In this document: positions 47,601-56,130 of the stretch, piece by piece
How the letters are laid out: each line of letters opens with the position of its first letter
How positions within the stretch are numbered: the first letter of the stretch is position 1
Notes under the pieces: model-generated
What the model was told of the DNA's origin: nothing
Database searches by the model: none
Seen by the model: only the letters and a program-made list of their open reading frames with translations
Position numbers and translations under genes: made by a program
Assembly: GCA_031826515.1 (NCBI GenBank)
Contig: CP134536.1
Location: 2,610,501 to 2,674,500 of the forward strand
From: Flavobacteriaceae bacterium HL-DH10
GTDB lineage: Bacteria > Bacteroidota > Bacteroidia > Flavobacteriales > Flavobacteriaceae
DNA length: 64,000 nt
Direction of reading: 5' to 3'

Positions 47601-48197
47601 AAACTTAATGAAACCCCTAAATGGTTGAACGACTTCAAGATTACGACAGATACCATTCAGAATTCAAAAGGGACGTTGTTTGTTGTATATCAGAAGGATG
47701 CTAAAATAGAAGAGAAGATAACGTTTGAAAGCTTAAAGAGTTGTCCAGATTGCGATATGTATACTATCGCTGTTGTTCCAAAATATAATATGGAAGAGCA
47801 GGACGATCGCGCTATTTTAAAATTAGAAGCTGAAAATGCCACAACAACGGGTTTAGGAATTAAAAAGGCATTTTTCAAGAAAAGTGATTATATCGAATTT
47901 ACTCAAAACACAAAAAACAGCTTGACTTTTGTAGTGAATCCAGGGGTTGCAAATATTTATTTAATGCGTTACCGATTCATGAATATGAACGATTTTCCTG
48001 TAAAAGTTAGATTAAAAATAGAAGATGCCAATGGTATTTTATTAAGAAATGACGATATTGAGTTTCCGATACAGAACAAAAAATGGAAGATTTTAAATAC
48101 CACTTCAGGAGGATTTATAAACGCCGGAATTTATAAAATAACCATTGAGTCAGATCAAATGAAGGGTTTAAGAATTGAATCTTTCGAATTTCAATAA
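44664..48197 (+). CDS. GH2-family glycosidase with malectin-like and further C-terminal beta modules
   Basis: An 1177-residue lipoprotein (GLISCQSK, Cys19). It shows a GH2 sugar-binding domain (WKQVSVPHNWDQYYGY, HGTAWYYKTLELD, ATVWVNGKQVGEHKGG), an immunoglobulin-like domain, and a TIM barrel with MWGLQNES (acid/base Glu436) and GEYGAW (likely nucleophile Glu504). A DUF4982-like segment (VDVYSNCDEVELFND) follows. After about residue 715 comes a malectin-like domain (VYRVNSGGADYKDTFGNTW, YLVELYFNEPWYGTGGG) and a final ~250-residue region that looks like another carbohydrate-binding beta-sandwich (IYLMRYRFMNMNDFPVKVRL). GH2 covers galactosidase, glucuronidase and galacturonidase activities. The extra binding modules suggest a cell-surface role on long chains. 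It sits 8 bases before the second GH2. Confidence 0.88.
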   Translation: MKLSFKYILFFTALGLISCQSKIDNVRKEIVLNSDWKTIVLDSLGQSEADFVKNLKTDASWKQVSVPHNWDQYYGYRRMKHGNLHGTAWYYKTLELDKANNNKQHFLFFEGVGSYATVWVNGKQVGEHKGGRTTFTLDITPAINFDVENSIVVKAYHPAFIADLPWVCGGCSGEWGFSEGSQPMGVFRPVSLIVTDKLRIEPFGVHIWSDDKTNKEKALLHITTEVKNYSNSEKTITIENALLNANGEEVVSVKTENINVSELEEIKQTLPEILNPKLWSPEHSYVYQLSTKIYENSRLIDELKTPYGIRWVSWPVNRDGNDNRFFLNDNPVFINGTCEYEHAIGKSHSFSNTEIKSRVEQVKAAGYNAFREGHQPHNLKYQEYLDEEGILFWSQFSAHIWYDTPEFKANFKTLLKEWIKERRNSPSVIMWGLQNESTIPKAFAEECTQIIREMDPTSAKQRIVTTCNGGEGTDWNVIQNWSGTYGGNPYNYGEELTTQLLNGEYGAWRSADLHTEGDFNQKGELSENRFSQLMEIKVREAESVKDKIVGQYHWLLYSHENPGRTQNGEGYRDIDKVGPVNYKGIFTIWGEPLDAFYMYRANYVSKEESPMVYIVSHSWPNRWLTSGVKNGIDVYSNCDEVELFNDVNHESLGRLKNSEIIGTHFQWNNVDIKYNVLYAIGYVNGKAVAKDYIILNNLPEAPHFNTLVSNTNEILKPQEGYNYVYRVNSGGADYKDTFGNTWLADVHKTKDNTWGSKSWTDDFEDLPAFYASQRNTFDAIQGTKDWKLFQDFRYGADKLEYQFPVPDGNYLVELYFNEPWYGTGGGMNCKDWRVFDIAINTEVVEKNLDIWNAVGTNAALKKTYKVSAKNGSLNISFPRAESGQAIISGIAIATLDENVKPADASPKNIINVSANVDYKLTSWLNVSDKQYQDSKVNFTKLPPLVYGADYLRFPNSVKNEVSGSFILKEHSNIYIAIDAKLNETPKWLNDFKITTDTIQNSKGTLFVVYQKDAKIEEKITFESLKSCPDCDMYTIAVVPKYNMEEQDDRAILKLEAENATTTGLGIKKAFFKKSDYIEFTQNTKNSLTFVVNPGVANIYLMRYRFMNMNDFPVKVRLKIEDANGILLRNDDIEFPIQNKKWKILNTTSGGFINAGIYKITIESDQMKGLRIESFEFQ

Positions 48198-48205
48198 TAT
48201 TAAAA

Positions 48206-50638
48206 ATGAAAAAAGACCTAGTTAAGCATATTGTAATTTTATTTAGTGTATTGTTTTTAATGACTGCATGTAAATCTTCTGAAAAGGACATACGTCAGGT
48301 TAAAGATTTTAATTTCGCTTGGCGTTTTCAATTAGGCGATTTTCCAGATGCCATGAAAGCAGATTTTGATGTTTCGAATTGGCGTACTTTGAATTTACCT
48401 CACGATTGGAGTATTGAAGGTGCTTTTAGTGCGGAACACCCCGCAAAACCAGAAGGAGGCGCTTTGCCAACAGGTATGGGTTGGTATAGAAAAACTTTTA
48501 ATTTATCTGAAGATTTAAAAGACAAAGTTATAACAGTTGAGTTCGATGGTGTTTATAGAAATAGTGAAGTTTGGCTAAACGGACACTATTTAGGAAAACG
48601 ACCTTATGGTTATATTTCCTTTGCTTATAATTTAACCGATTATTTGAATTTTGGTGAGCAACCAAACGTGATGGCTGTCAAAGTTGACAATTCAGAACAA
48701 CCCAATTCACGTTGGTACTCAGGTTCTGGTATTTATAGAAATGTGCGGTTGGTTGTTGCCGAAAAGCTTCACATTGCCCATTGGGGAACTTTTGTCACAA
48801 CACCAGATGTTTCAAAAGAAAAAGCCAAGGTAAATTTAGAAGTTATGCTTCAGAATGATTCCAATTTAGATAAAACATTCAAACTTGTAAGTAGCATTGT
48901 AAATGCCGAAAATGTTCAGGTTTCTATGGTGTCTTCCGAAGCAAGTATTCAAAAAAACAACATTAAAACGGCTGTTCAGGAATTTGAAATTTTGAATCCG
49001 ATGTTGTGGGATACTAAGAATCCTTATCTCTATAAAGTGGTAACTAAAGTTTATGAAGATTCTAAGTTGGTTGATAATTATGAAACACCGCTTGGTATTC
49101 GATATTTTAATTTTGATGCCGAAAGGGGGTTTTCTTTAAACGGTAAACCTATGAAAATTCATGGCGTTTGTTTACATCATGATAATGGCGCTTTGGGTGC
49201 TGTTGCTAATCGAGCAGCCATAAAACGTAAACTTACTATCATGAAGGATATGGGAGTAAATGCAATACGCGTATCTCACAATCCGTCATCTGTAGAATTG
49301 TTGCAACTTTGTGATGAGATGGGTTTAATAGTACAAGCAGAAGCTTTTGATGTTTGGAAAAAGAAAAAAGTAAAAGCGGATTATCATTTAGAATGGGACA
49401 AATGGCATAAACGCGATTTAGAAGATTTAGTAAAACGCGATCGTAACCATCCATCAGTTATGATGTGGAGTATTGGTAATGAAATTCGTGAACAGTTTGA
49501 TAGTACTGGTGTTGCCATGACTAGAGAACTGGTGAACATTGTAAAAACGTTAGATAAAACCAGACCTGTAACCTGTGCTTTAACAGAAAATGTTCCTGAT
49601 AAAAATTTTATTTATCAATCTGGAGCTTTAGATCTTTTAGGTTTTAATTATAAGCATAAGGATTACTATGATTTTCCTGAGAAGTTTAAAGGAGAGAAAA
49701 TAATAGCTTCAGAAAGTGTGTCGGCACTAGAAACTAGAGGACATTACGATATGCCTTCAGATAGTATAAAAAGATGGCCGTCTGCACATAATGTGCCTTT
49801 TGATGGTAACGACGATTTTACAGTTTCGGCTTACGACCAAGTTTCAGCCTATTGGGGTGCTACCCACGAGGAAAACTGGAAAACAGTAAAGTCTTTAGAT
49901 TATATTAGTGGTATGTTTATTTGGACTGGTTTCGATTATTTAGGAGAGCCTATTCCTTATCCGTATCCAGCGCGAAGCTCGTATTTTGGAGTGGTAGATT
50001 TAGCGGGTATTCCAAAAGATGTCTATTATATGTACCAAAGCGAGTGGACAAATAAAGATGTCTTGCATGTTTTTCCGCATTGGAACTGGGAAGCAGGACA
50101 AGATGTTGATGTTTGGGCGTATTATAACAATGCCGATGAAGTGGAATTGTTTTTAAATGGTAAATCACTAGGTGTGAGATCGAAACAAAATGACGATTTA
50201 CATGTGTCATGGCGTGTGCCGTTTCAATCAGGTACTATAAAAGCAGTTTCTAGAAAAGGAGGTGAAGTCGTTTTAGAAAAGGAAATTCATACGGCTGGAA
50301 CTCCTTCAAAAATAGAATTGGTTACAGATAAAAAGAGTATTAAAAATGATGATTACGATTTAGTCTATGTGACGGTAAATGTATTGGATGAAAATGAAAA
50401 TCTAGTTCCAGAAGCAAATAACTTAATTAAATTTGAAGTTACAGGCGGTGGTGAAATTGTTGGCGTAGATAATGGTTATCAAGCTAATTTATCTTCATTT
50501 AAAGCTTCAGAAATAAAAGCATATAACGGTAAATGTATTGTGATTATAAAATCAAATGGAAAAGAAGAAATTATTAATTTAGTTGCTTCAATAGACGGTG
50601 ATCGCATTGTAGCATCAGTGGACATAAAAATAGAGTGA
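48206..50638 (+). CDS. GH2-family beta-galactosidase-type enzyme
   Basis: An 810-residue lipoprotein (FLMTACKSS). Domains in order: sugar-binding (LPHDWSIEGAF, GWYRKTFNLS, SEVWLNGHYLGKRPYGY, RWYSGSGIYRNVRLV), immunoglobulin-like, TIM barrel (HGVCLHHDNGALGA, NAIRVSHNPSS, MMWSIGNEIRE with acid/base Glu426, IIASESVSALE with probable nucleophile Glu503, FIWTGFDYLGEP), a DUF4982-like domain (QDVDVWAYYNNADEVELFLNG) and a C-terminal invasin-like Ig domain (YVTVNVLDENENLVPEANN). This is the common Bacteroidota beta-galactosidase layout, although RG-II loci also use GH2 enzymes on beta-linked uronic acids. It is the last enzyme gene of the train; the sigma factor follows after 25 bases. Confidence 0.9.
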   Translation: MKKDLVKHIVILFSVLFLMTACKSSEKDIRQVKDFNFAWRFQLGDFPDAMKADFDVSNWRTLNLPHDWSIEGAFSAEHPAKPEGGALPTGMGWYRKTFNLSEDLKDKVITVEFDGVYRNSEVWLNGHYLGKRPYGYISFAYNLTDYLNFGEQPNVMAVKVDNSEQPNSRWYSGSGIYRNVRLVVAEKLHIAHWGTFVTTPDVSKEKAKVNLEVMLQNDSNLDKTFKLVSSIVNAENVQVSMVSSEASIQKNNIKTAVQEFEILNPMLWDTKNPYLYKVVTKVYEDSKLVDNYETPLGIRYFNFDAERGFSLNGKPMKIHGVCLHHDNGALGAVANRAAIKRKLTIMKDMGVNAIRVSHNPSSVELLQLCDEMGLIVQAEAFDVWKKKKVKADYHLEWDKWHKRDLEDLVKRDRNHPSVMMWSIGNEIREQFDSTGVAMTRELVNIVKTLDKTRPVTCALTENVPDKNFIYQSGALDLLGFNYKHKDYYDFPEKFKGEKIIASESVSALETRGHYDMPSDSIKRWPSAHNVPFDGNDDFTVSAYDQVSAYWGATHEENWKTVKSLDYISGMFIWTGFDYLGEPIPYPYPARSSYFGVVDLAGIPKDVYYMYQSEWTNKDVLHVFPHWNWEAGQDVDVWAYYNNADEVELFLNGKSLGVRSKQNDDLHVSWRVPFQSGTIKAVSRKGGEVVLEKEIHTAGTPSKIELVTDKKSIKNDDYDLVYVTVNVLDENENLVPEANNLIKFEVTGGGEIVGVDNGYQANLSSFKASEIKAYNGKCIVIIKSNGKEEIINLVASIDGDRIVASVDIKIE

Positions 50639-50663
50639 AATTTAGACATTTTAATATAGTTTA

Positions 50664-51221
50664 ATGAATCTTATTTTTGAAGAAATAAAAAAAGGAAATC
50701 GACAAGTTTATCGAAATTTTTTTAATAAAAACTATGAGGGTTTGGTTATATATGCTAACGGTTATCTTTTTGATAAAGAAGCTAGCGAGGATGTAGTTCA
50801 AGAGGTGTTTATTCATCTCTGGGAAAAATCTCATAAAATTGAAATAGAATCTTCCTTACATGGCTACGTCCATACGATGGTAAGAAATCGGTGTCTAAAC
50901 TTTTTGAAGTCGTTAAAAATTACAGATAATTTTAAGTCATTAGACTTTAATATTAATTTAATTGCTGATCATGTTTTTGATTCAACTTCAGATGAAAACA
51001 AAAAAATAGTATATCACCAAATACTCAAAATTGTGGATACACTCCCTGATAAAATGCAGCAAATAGTAAAATTGAAATTTCTACATAATTATAAATATAA
51101 CGAAATAGCGACGGAACTTGATGTTTCAGTTAATACAGTTAAAACACAATTAAAACGCGCTAAATCTAAAATTAAGGAGCTTGTAACAACTGTCTTAATT
51201 CTTTTAGAATTGTATCAGTAA
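50664..51221 (+). CDS. ECF-type sigma factor (Bacteroidota PUL family)
   Basis: A 185-residue RNA polymerase sigma factor with region 2 at about residues 10-75 (YEGLVIYANGYLFDKEASEDVVQEVFIHLWEK split as YANGYLFD, DVVQEVFIHLW) and region 4 at about 115-170 (LPDKMQQIVKLKFLHNYKYN, IATELDVSVNTVKTQLKRA helix-turn-helix). No other domain is present. Together with the FecR anti-sigma at 51347 and the STN-bearing SusC at 52708 it forms the standard trans-envelope signalling trio: glycan binding at SusC relieves FecR and frees the sigma factor to transcribe the locus. Placed directly after the second GH2, it may be partly expressed by read-through from the enzyme train. Confidence 0.93.
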   Translation: MNLIFEEIKKGNRQVYRNFFNKNYEGLVIYANGYLFDKEASEDVVQEVFIHLWEKSHKIEIESSLHGYVHTMVRNRCLNFLKSLKITDNFKSLDFNINLIADHVFDSTSDENKKIVYHQILKIVDTLPDKMQQIVKLKFLHNYKYNEIATELDVSVNTVKTQLKRAKSKIKELVTTVLILLELYQ

Positions 51222-51280
51222 AAGGTGGATTATTTGCTATTTTAATAATATTATATACTAAATTGATATTTTTTTCTTGT

Positions 51281-51312
51281 TTTTTGTCACCCATTTTCTG
51301 TTTTTTTTGTCA
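51281..51312 (+). promoter_or_regulatory. TTTTTGTCA direct repeat ahead of the FecR gene
   Basis: TTTTTGTCA occurs at 51281 and again at 51304, 23 bases apart, in the 125-base gap between the sigma and anti-sigma genes. It may be part of a promoter for fecR. The spacing could fit two recognition elements of one promoter or two turns of a repressor site. No second instance was found ahead of SusC-2. Confidence 0.3.
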
Positions 51313-51346
51313 TTATAAATGAAAGCCTTATAAAAACAGTAATTAA

Positions 51347-52483
51347 ATGGAATTTAAATTAATCTTAAAAAAACTTAATAATTCAATTTCTCCAAAAGAG
51401 GAATTAGTTTTCAAGGCTTGGTATCAAGAGAAAAAGGAGCATAGACAATTCTTCAATAATGTAAAGGCTAATTATAATAAGAATATTGAGATTGTTGATA
51501 TTGAAGAAGCTTGGCAAAAAATAGTTGATAGAATTGATAAGCCAAAACCCCATAAAACTTATTGGAAGTTTGCAGTAGCCTCAGTTATTGTTGGGTTATT
51601 GGGTACAGGTTATTTTTTGAAAGATAATATATTAGGTGATTCTATTGAAAAAAAATCTGTTATTATAAATGAAAATAGTATTCTGCCTGGTATAGATAAA
51701 GCCATACTTACATTAGAAGATGGGTCTCAAATTGCACTAGAAAAAGGAGCCTCTTTCCAAAATAACAATGTTAATAGTAATGGGGAACAGTTAGTATATA
51801 GTTCAAAGGCAAAAGTTTCAAAAGAAATAGTATATAATTATCTCACAATCCCAAGAGGAGGTGAGTTTTACATTGTATTATCAGATGGAACGCAAGTGTG
51901 GTTAAATTCAGAATCGCAATTAAAATACCCAGTAAGTTTTAAGGAAGGAGATACGCGTAAAGTTGAATTGGTTTATGGAGAGGCTTATTTTGATGTGTCA
52001 CCTAGTATGGAGCATAAAGGATCAAAGTTTATGGTGCTTAATGAATCTCAAAGTATAGAAGTTTTGGGAACAGAGTTTAATATTAAAGCATATAAAGATG
52101 AAACGAATATTTATACAACCCTTGTTGAAGGGAAAGTACTTGTTAAATCACCAACCCAAAATCAAGTATTAAAACCAAAACAACAAGCCAACCTTAATCT
52201 TCAAGATAAATCAATGTCCGTTGCTACAGTCAATGTTTATAACGAAGTTTCTTGGAAAGAAGGTGTTTTTAGTTTTAAGGGGAAACCTTTAAAAGAAATA
52301 ATGAAAATAGTATCAAGATGGTATGATATAGATGTGGTTTTTGAAAACAAAGAACTTGAAAATATTACGTTTAAAGGCGTACTAGGTAAAAATCAAGAGC
52401 TTGAAGAAATTTTAATGACTATTAAAACTTTAAGTATTCTTGAAGACTTTGAAATAAATAATAAGACAATAATACTAAAGTAA
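51347..52483 (+). CDS. FecR-family anti-sigma factor
   Basis: A 378-residue inner-membrane protein. Residues ~1-70 are the cytoplasmic sigma-binding part, rich in Lys and Glu with the conserved EEAWQKIVDRI. A single membrane segment follows at about 72-92 (FAVASVIVGLLGTGYFL). The periplasmic FecR domain is recognisable from IPRGGEFYIVLSDGTQVWLN, LKYPVSF and VELVYGEAYFDVS. The C-terminal DUF4974 (FSFKGKPLKEIMKIVSRWYD, FKGVLGKNQELEEIL) completes the typical layout. It restrains the ECF sigma factor encoded upstream and is released by contact with the STN domain of SusC-2. The normal length and intact domains suggest a working switch. Confidence 0.93.
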   Translation: MEFKLILKKLNNSISPKEELVFKAWYQEKKEHRQFFNNVKANYNKNIEIVDIEEAWQKIVDRIDKPKPHKTYWKFAVASVIVGLLGTGYFLKDNILGDSIEKKSVIINENSILPGIDKAILTLEDGSQIALEKGASFQNNNVNSNGEQLVYSSKAKVSKEIVYNYLTIPRGGEFYIVLSDGTQVWLNSESQLKYPVSFKEGDTRKVELVYGEAYFDVSPSMEHKGSKFMVLNESQSIEVLGTEFNIKAYKDETNIYTTLVEGKVLVKSPTQNQVLKPKQQANLNLQDKSMSVATVNVYNEVSWKEGVFSFKGKPLKEIMKIVSRWYDIDVVFENKELENITFKGVLGKNQELEEILMTIKTLSILEDFEINNKTIILK

Positions 52484-52533
52484 AACAGAAATTCTACCTC
52501 ACAAAATAAGGAAAGAGTATTTTTTTAAGAGAA

Positions 52534-52548
52534 TTATTTGGCAAATAA
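52534..52548 (+). promoter_or_regulatory. Perfect 15-base palindrome upstream of SusC-2
   Basis: TTATTTG, one base, CAAATAA: an exact 7-base inverted repeat 160 bases before the SusC-2 start. AT-rich palindromes arise by chance, so this is only a candidate operator. A GGAAC reminiscent of ECF -35 elements lies nearby at 52621. Confidence 0.25.
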
Positions 52549-52707
52549 ATAGCGAAACTCAAGTATAATTAAACCTAAAAATATATGTAAAAATAAAAAC
52601 TATTAAGTAAAAAAGTAAAGGGAACAGAGTTTACACCGTGGAAAGTATTAGACTTCATCCCCTTTTGAATTATTAATTATTTAACCAACTAATAACAGAA
52701 CAAATTT

Positions 52708-55700
52708 ATGGAAATTAAATTAAAAAATGTTCTTTCCTTTTTTAGAAAGAAACTACTAATCATTATTATGCGAACTTTCATTTTCTTATGTTGTATTACG
52801 GCTTTTAGTTTTACACCAAGTAATGTGTTATCTCAAAATTCTAAAGTTAAAATTGAGGTTACTAATAGCTTAACCGTTGACGAGGTTTTTGATCTTATAA
52901 TGGAACAAACAGACTATAAGTTTATTTATCAAGAAGGTGTATTTAAGAATTTGCCAAGGATAGAAGTAAAAAAGGGGGTTATATCTGCTAATAAACTATT
53001 GAAGAAAAGTTTATCAAGTGGTAATTTCAATATTGAGCTATCTTCCGATAATACTATTCTTGTCGAAGAAATAAAAACTGTGATTACTGAGGTTCAGGGT
53101 ATTCAAATATCGGGTACAATTACTGATGCTAATAATCAGCCTTTACCAGGAGCTAATATTATTGAAAAGAACACTACAAATGGAACTCAAACAGATTTTG
53201 ATGGTAATTTCTCTTTGTTAGTAAAAGATGAAAATGCCATTCTTGTTGTATCCTATTTAGGATTTATAACCCAAGAAATTACGGTTAACAATCAAACTAC
53301 TATAGCGGTTGTATTAATAGATGATGCTGCTAGTCTAGATGAAGTTGTTGTTGTTGGTTACGGTACACAATCAAAAAGAAATGTTACTGGATCTGTTGCT
53401 ACTGTAGATGCTATTTCTCTTTCCGAGATGCCTGCAGCTCAGCTTACTCAAAAATTACAAGGACAAATATCTGGTGTGCAAATTAATCAACAATCAGGAA
53501 CTCCAGGTCAAGGTATGTCTGTCCGTATTAGAGGGCAAGCATCAATATTAGCAAATAGTGATCCGCTATATGTTGTGGATGGTTTTCCAATTACATCTGA
53601 TATTAATGCTATTAATCCAGATGAAATAGAAACCATAACAGTTTTAAAGGATGCTTCTGCTACTTCTTTATATGGTTCGCGAGGTGCAAATGGTGTTGTT
53701 CTTATTACAACTAAAGGAGCTAAATTAGGTCAGTCGAGATTTAGTGTTAATGTTTATACAGGTTTTCAAACGGTACCACAAAGAAGTAGACCAGATCTTA
53801 TGAATGCTACAGAGTTTGCTCAATTTAAAAAGGAAAGTTTTGAAGCTAAAGGCTTAGCTGTGCCTACAGAATTCCAGAATCCTGAACAATATGGAGAAGG
53901 AAGTGATTGGTACGGTGCTTTATTAAATGATGCTGCACCCATACAAAACTATAATGTTTCTTATTCTAAGAGAGATGAAAAGCATAGTGTTTCTGTTATT
54001 GGTACTTATTTTAATCAAGACGGTGTGGTACAAAATTCAGGTTATAAAAAGTATTCTTTAAGAACTAATACGTCTTTTAATATTACAGATTGGTTAACAT
54101 TAGGTGTTAATGTAGCACCTTCATATACCGTAGAAAGTCGATTAAACACTGATGGTTTGTTTTTTGGTTCTGGTGATCAAATATTGGCAGGTGCAATTCA
54201 AGCATGGCCTACAAATCCAATCAGAGATGCAGATGGAACCCTTTCAGCAACTGCTAATACAGCTTTTAATGCTCCCAATTGGCTTTATACTATTAATAAT
54301 ATTGACAGAGACTATAAAACCACTACTTTATTATCTAACGCATATATAGAAGCAGAAATTATTGAAGGGCTAAAAGTTAAAACAACGATTAATGCTGAAT
54401 TTGGACAAACTATAAATAAGAATTTTACACCTTCACATGTATCTACTAGTTGGATTGCTGCTCCACCAAGAACAGCAATATCTCAAAATAATAATCTTAA
54501 TTATTTTTCTTGGTTAAACGAAAACACGGCTACATATAATAAAACCCTTGCAGACAAGCACAATTTTGAGTTATTAGCTGGTTTTTCATCACAAAAGTAT
54601 AGATTTGAAGCAACTAATATTCAGGCTTCAAACTTTCCTGATGATCGTATTTCAACTATACAATCAGCTGTCAATATTGATAGAGGAAGTACCGTAAATC
54701 AAATAGAAGAATGGAGTTTGCTTTCATTTTTTACTAGATTAAATTATAATTATGCAGGAAAGTATTTGTTTTCAGCATCTTTTAGAACAGATGGTTCATC
54801 GCGTTTTGGTCCTGAGAATAGATGGGGTAATTTTCCTTCTCTTTCAGCAGGTTGGATTGTTTCAGATGAAGATTTTATGGAGAATTTTGATACCGTATCA
54901 TTCTTAAAATTAAAAGCAAGTTACGGTGTTACTGGCAACAATAATATTGGTAATTATACGCATATACAAAATGTTTCTATTACAGATGCAGCCATATTTG
55001 GATCTACTGTTGCTAGTGGTGGTGCTTTAACAGGGGTTGGAAACCCAAATTTAGGCTGGGAAAGAACAACACAGACTAATTTAGGATTTGAGATAGGGTT
55101 TTTGAAAAATAGAATTCAACTGTCTTATGATTATTATTTGAAAAAGACTACTGATTTGTTATTTAACTTAGATGTGCCAAGAGAATCTGGATTTAGTTCG
55201 ATTACATCAAATGTAGGCGAACTTAAATTTTGGGGACATGAAATAGGTGTTAAAGCAAATGTGTTAAATGGTGATTTTGTTTGGAATGCAAACTTTAATA
55301 TTGCAGCTAGTGATAATAGAGTAGAAGCGTTGTCAGGTTTAACTGATAGGTTATATTTTGATGATTTTGGTCGTGGTACAACAATAACTAAAGTTGGTGG
55401 AAGAATTGGACAATTTTATGGACTCATTCAAGATGGTGTGTATGTAAACCAAGCTGACTATGATAATTCACCCAAACATATTAGATCAGGTGTAGGAAGT
55501 ATTAAATTTAGAGATGTTAATGGAGATGGTGTAATAACAGAAGGTGGTGATAATGATGATAGAACTATTATAGGTAACCCTTTTCCTGATTTTATTTTTG
55601 GTTTCACTAATAATTTTTCCTACAAAAATTTTGATTTAGCAATTGTTATGGCAGGGTCTGTTGGTAATGACATTAATCGTCGTTCAGATGAAGGAACAAC

Positions 55701-56097
55701 TAATTTAGATGGTGTGTTTAATGTGCTTAAAGAAGTTAAATATAGATGGCGTTCTGAGTCAGATCCAGGAGCTGGGAAATATGGAAGAACTGATGGTGAT
55801 ACTGGTTTAGATAGAGGACCAGATCATTCGCGTTATATTCATGACGGTAGTTACTTAGCTGTTAAAAATTTGACACTTGGTTATAATATGCCACTTAAAG
55901 AGACTAGTGCGTTTAGTTCTGTTAGGTTGTATTCAAGTATTCAACAATTATTGGTGATATCGGGTTATGCAGGTAATCCAGAAGTTAGTACTAGAGCTGG
56001 AAGTAATAATGCTACTGCTTTATCTCAAGGAATTGATTTTTCTGCATATCCAGTACCACGTACCGTGACATTTGGGATTAATTTAACGTTGAAATAA
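52708..56097 (+). CDS. SusC-like TonB-dependent transducer 2 with N-terminal STN domain
   Basis: An 1129-residue outer-membrane protein. The long basic n-region and signal (MEIKLKNVLSFFRKKLL to NVLSQN) is typical of signalling SusC proteins. The STN domain spans about 45-120 (VTNSLTVDEVFDLIMEQTDY, ISANKLLKKSLSSGNF). A carboxypeptidase-D-regulatory-like domain follows (ISGTITDANNQPLPGANI), then the TonB box/plug (DEVVVVGYGTQSKRNVTGSV, LYVVDGFPI, ATSLYGSRGANGVVLITT) and a barrel ending GINLTLK. The STN domain marks it as the partner of the FecR/ECF pair just upstream. It differs in this from SusC-1, so the two importers are probably controlled by separate signals. The SusD partner follows after about 33 bases. 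Confidence 0.95.
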   Translation: MEIKLKNVLSFFRKKLLIIIMRTFIFLCCITAFSFTPSNVLSQNSKVKIEVTNSLTVDEVFDLIMEQTDYKFIYQEGVFKNLPRIEVKKGVISANKLLKKSLSSGNFNIELSSDNTILVEEIKTVITEVQGIQISGTITDANNQPLPGANIIEKNTTNGTQTDFDGNFSLLVKDENAILVVSYLGFITQEITVNNQTTIAVVLIDDAASLDEVVVVGYGTQSKRNVTGSVATVDAISLSEMPAAQLTQKLQGQISGVQINQQSGTPGQGMSVRIRGQASILANSDPLYVVDGFPITSDINAINPDEIETITVLKDASATSLYGSRGANGVVLITTKGAKLGQSRFSVNVYTGFQTVPQRSRPDLMNATEFAQFKKESFEAKGLAVPTEFQNPEQYGEGSDWYGALLNDAAPIQNYNVSYSKRDEKHSVSVIGTYFNQDGVVQNSGYKKYSLRTNTSFNITDWLTLGVNVAPSYTVESRLNTDGLFFGSGDQILAGAIQAWPTNPIRDADGTLSATANTAFNAPNWLYTINNIDRDYKTTTLLSNAYIEAEIIEGLKVKTTINAEFGQTINKNFTPSHVSTSWIAAPPRTAISQNNNLNYFSWLNENTATYNKTLADKHNFELLAGFSSQKYRFEATNIQASNFPDDRISTIQSAVNIDRGSTVNQIEEWSLLSFFTRLNYNYAGKYLFSASFRTDGSSRFGPENRWGNFPSLSAGWIVSDEDFMENFDTVSFLKLKASYGVTGNNNIGNYTHIQNVSITDAAIFGSTVASGGALTGVGNPNLGWERTTQTNLGFEIGFLKNRIQLSYDYYLKKTTDLLFNLDVPRESGFSSITSNVGELKFWGHEIGVKANVLNGDFVWNANFNIAASDNRVEALSGLTDRLYFDDFGRGTTITKVGGRIGQFYGLIQDGVYVNQADYDNSPKHIRSGVGSIKFRDVNGDGVITEGGDNDDRTIIGNPFPDFIFGFTNNFSYKNFDLAIVMAGSVGNDINRRSDEGTTNLDGVFNVLKEVKYRWRSESDPGAGKYGRTDGDTGLDRGPDHSRYIHDGSYLAVKNLTLGYNMPLKETSAFSSVRLYSSIQQLLVISGYAGNPEVSTRAGSNNATALSQGIDFSAYPVPRTVTFGINLTLK

Positions 56098-56130
56098 TTG
56101 ATTATTCACATGAATTTAAAATTAGAAAAA

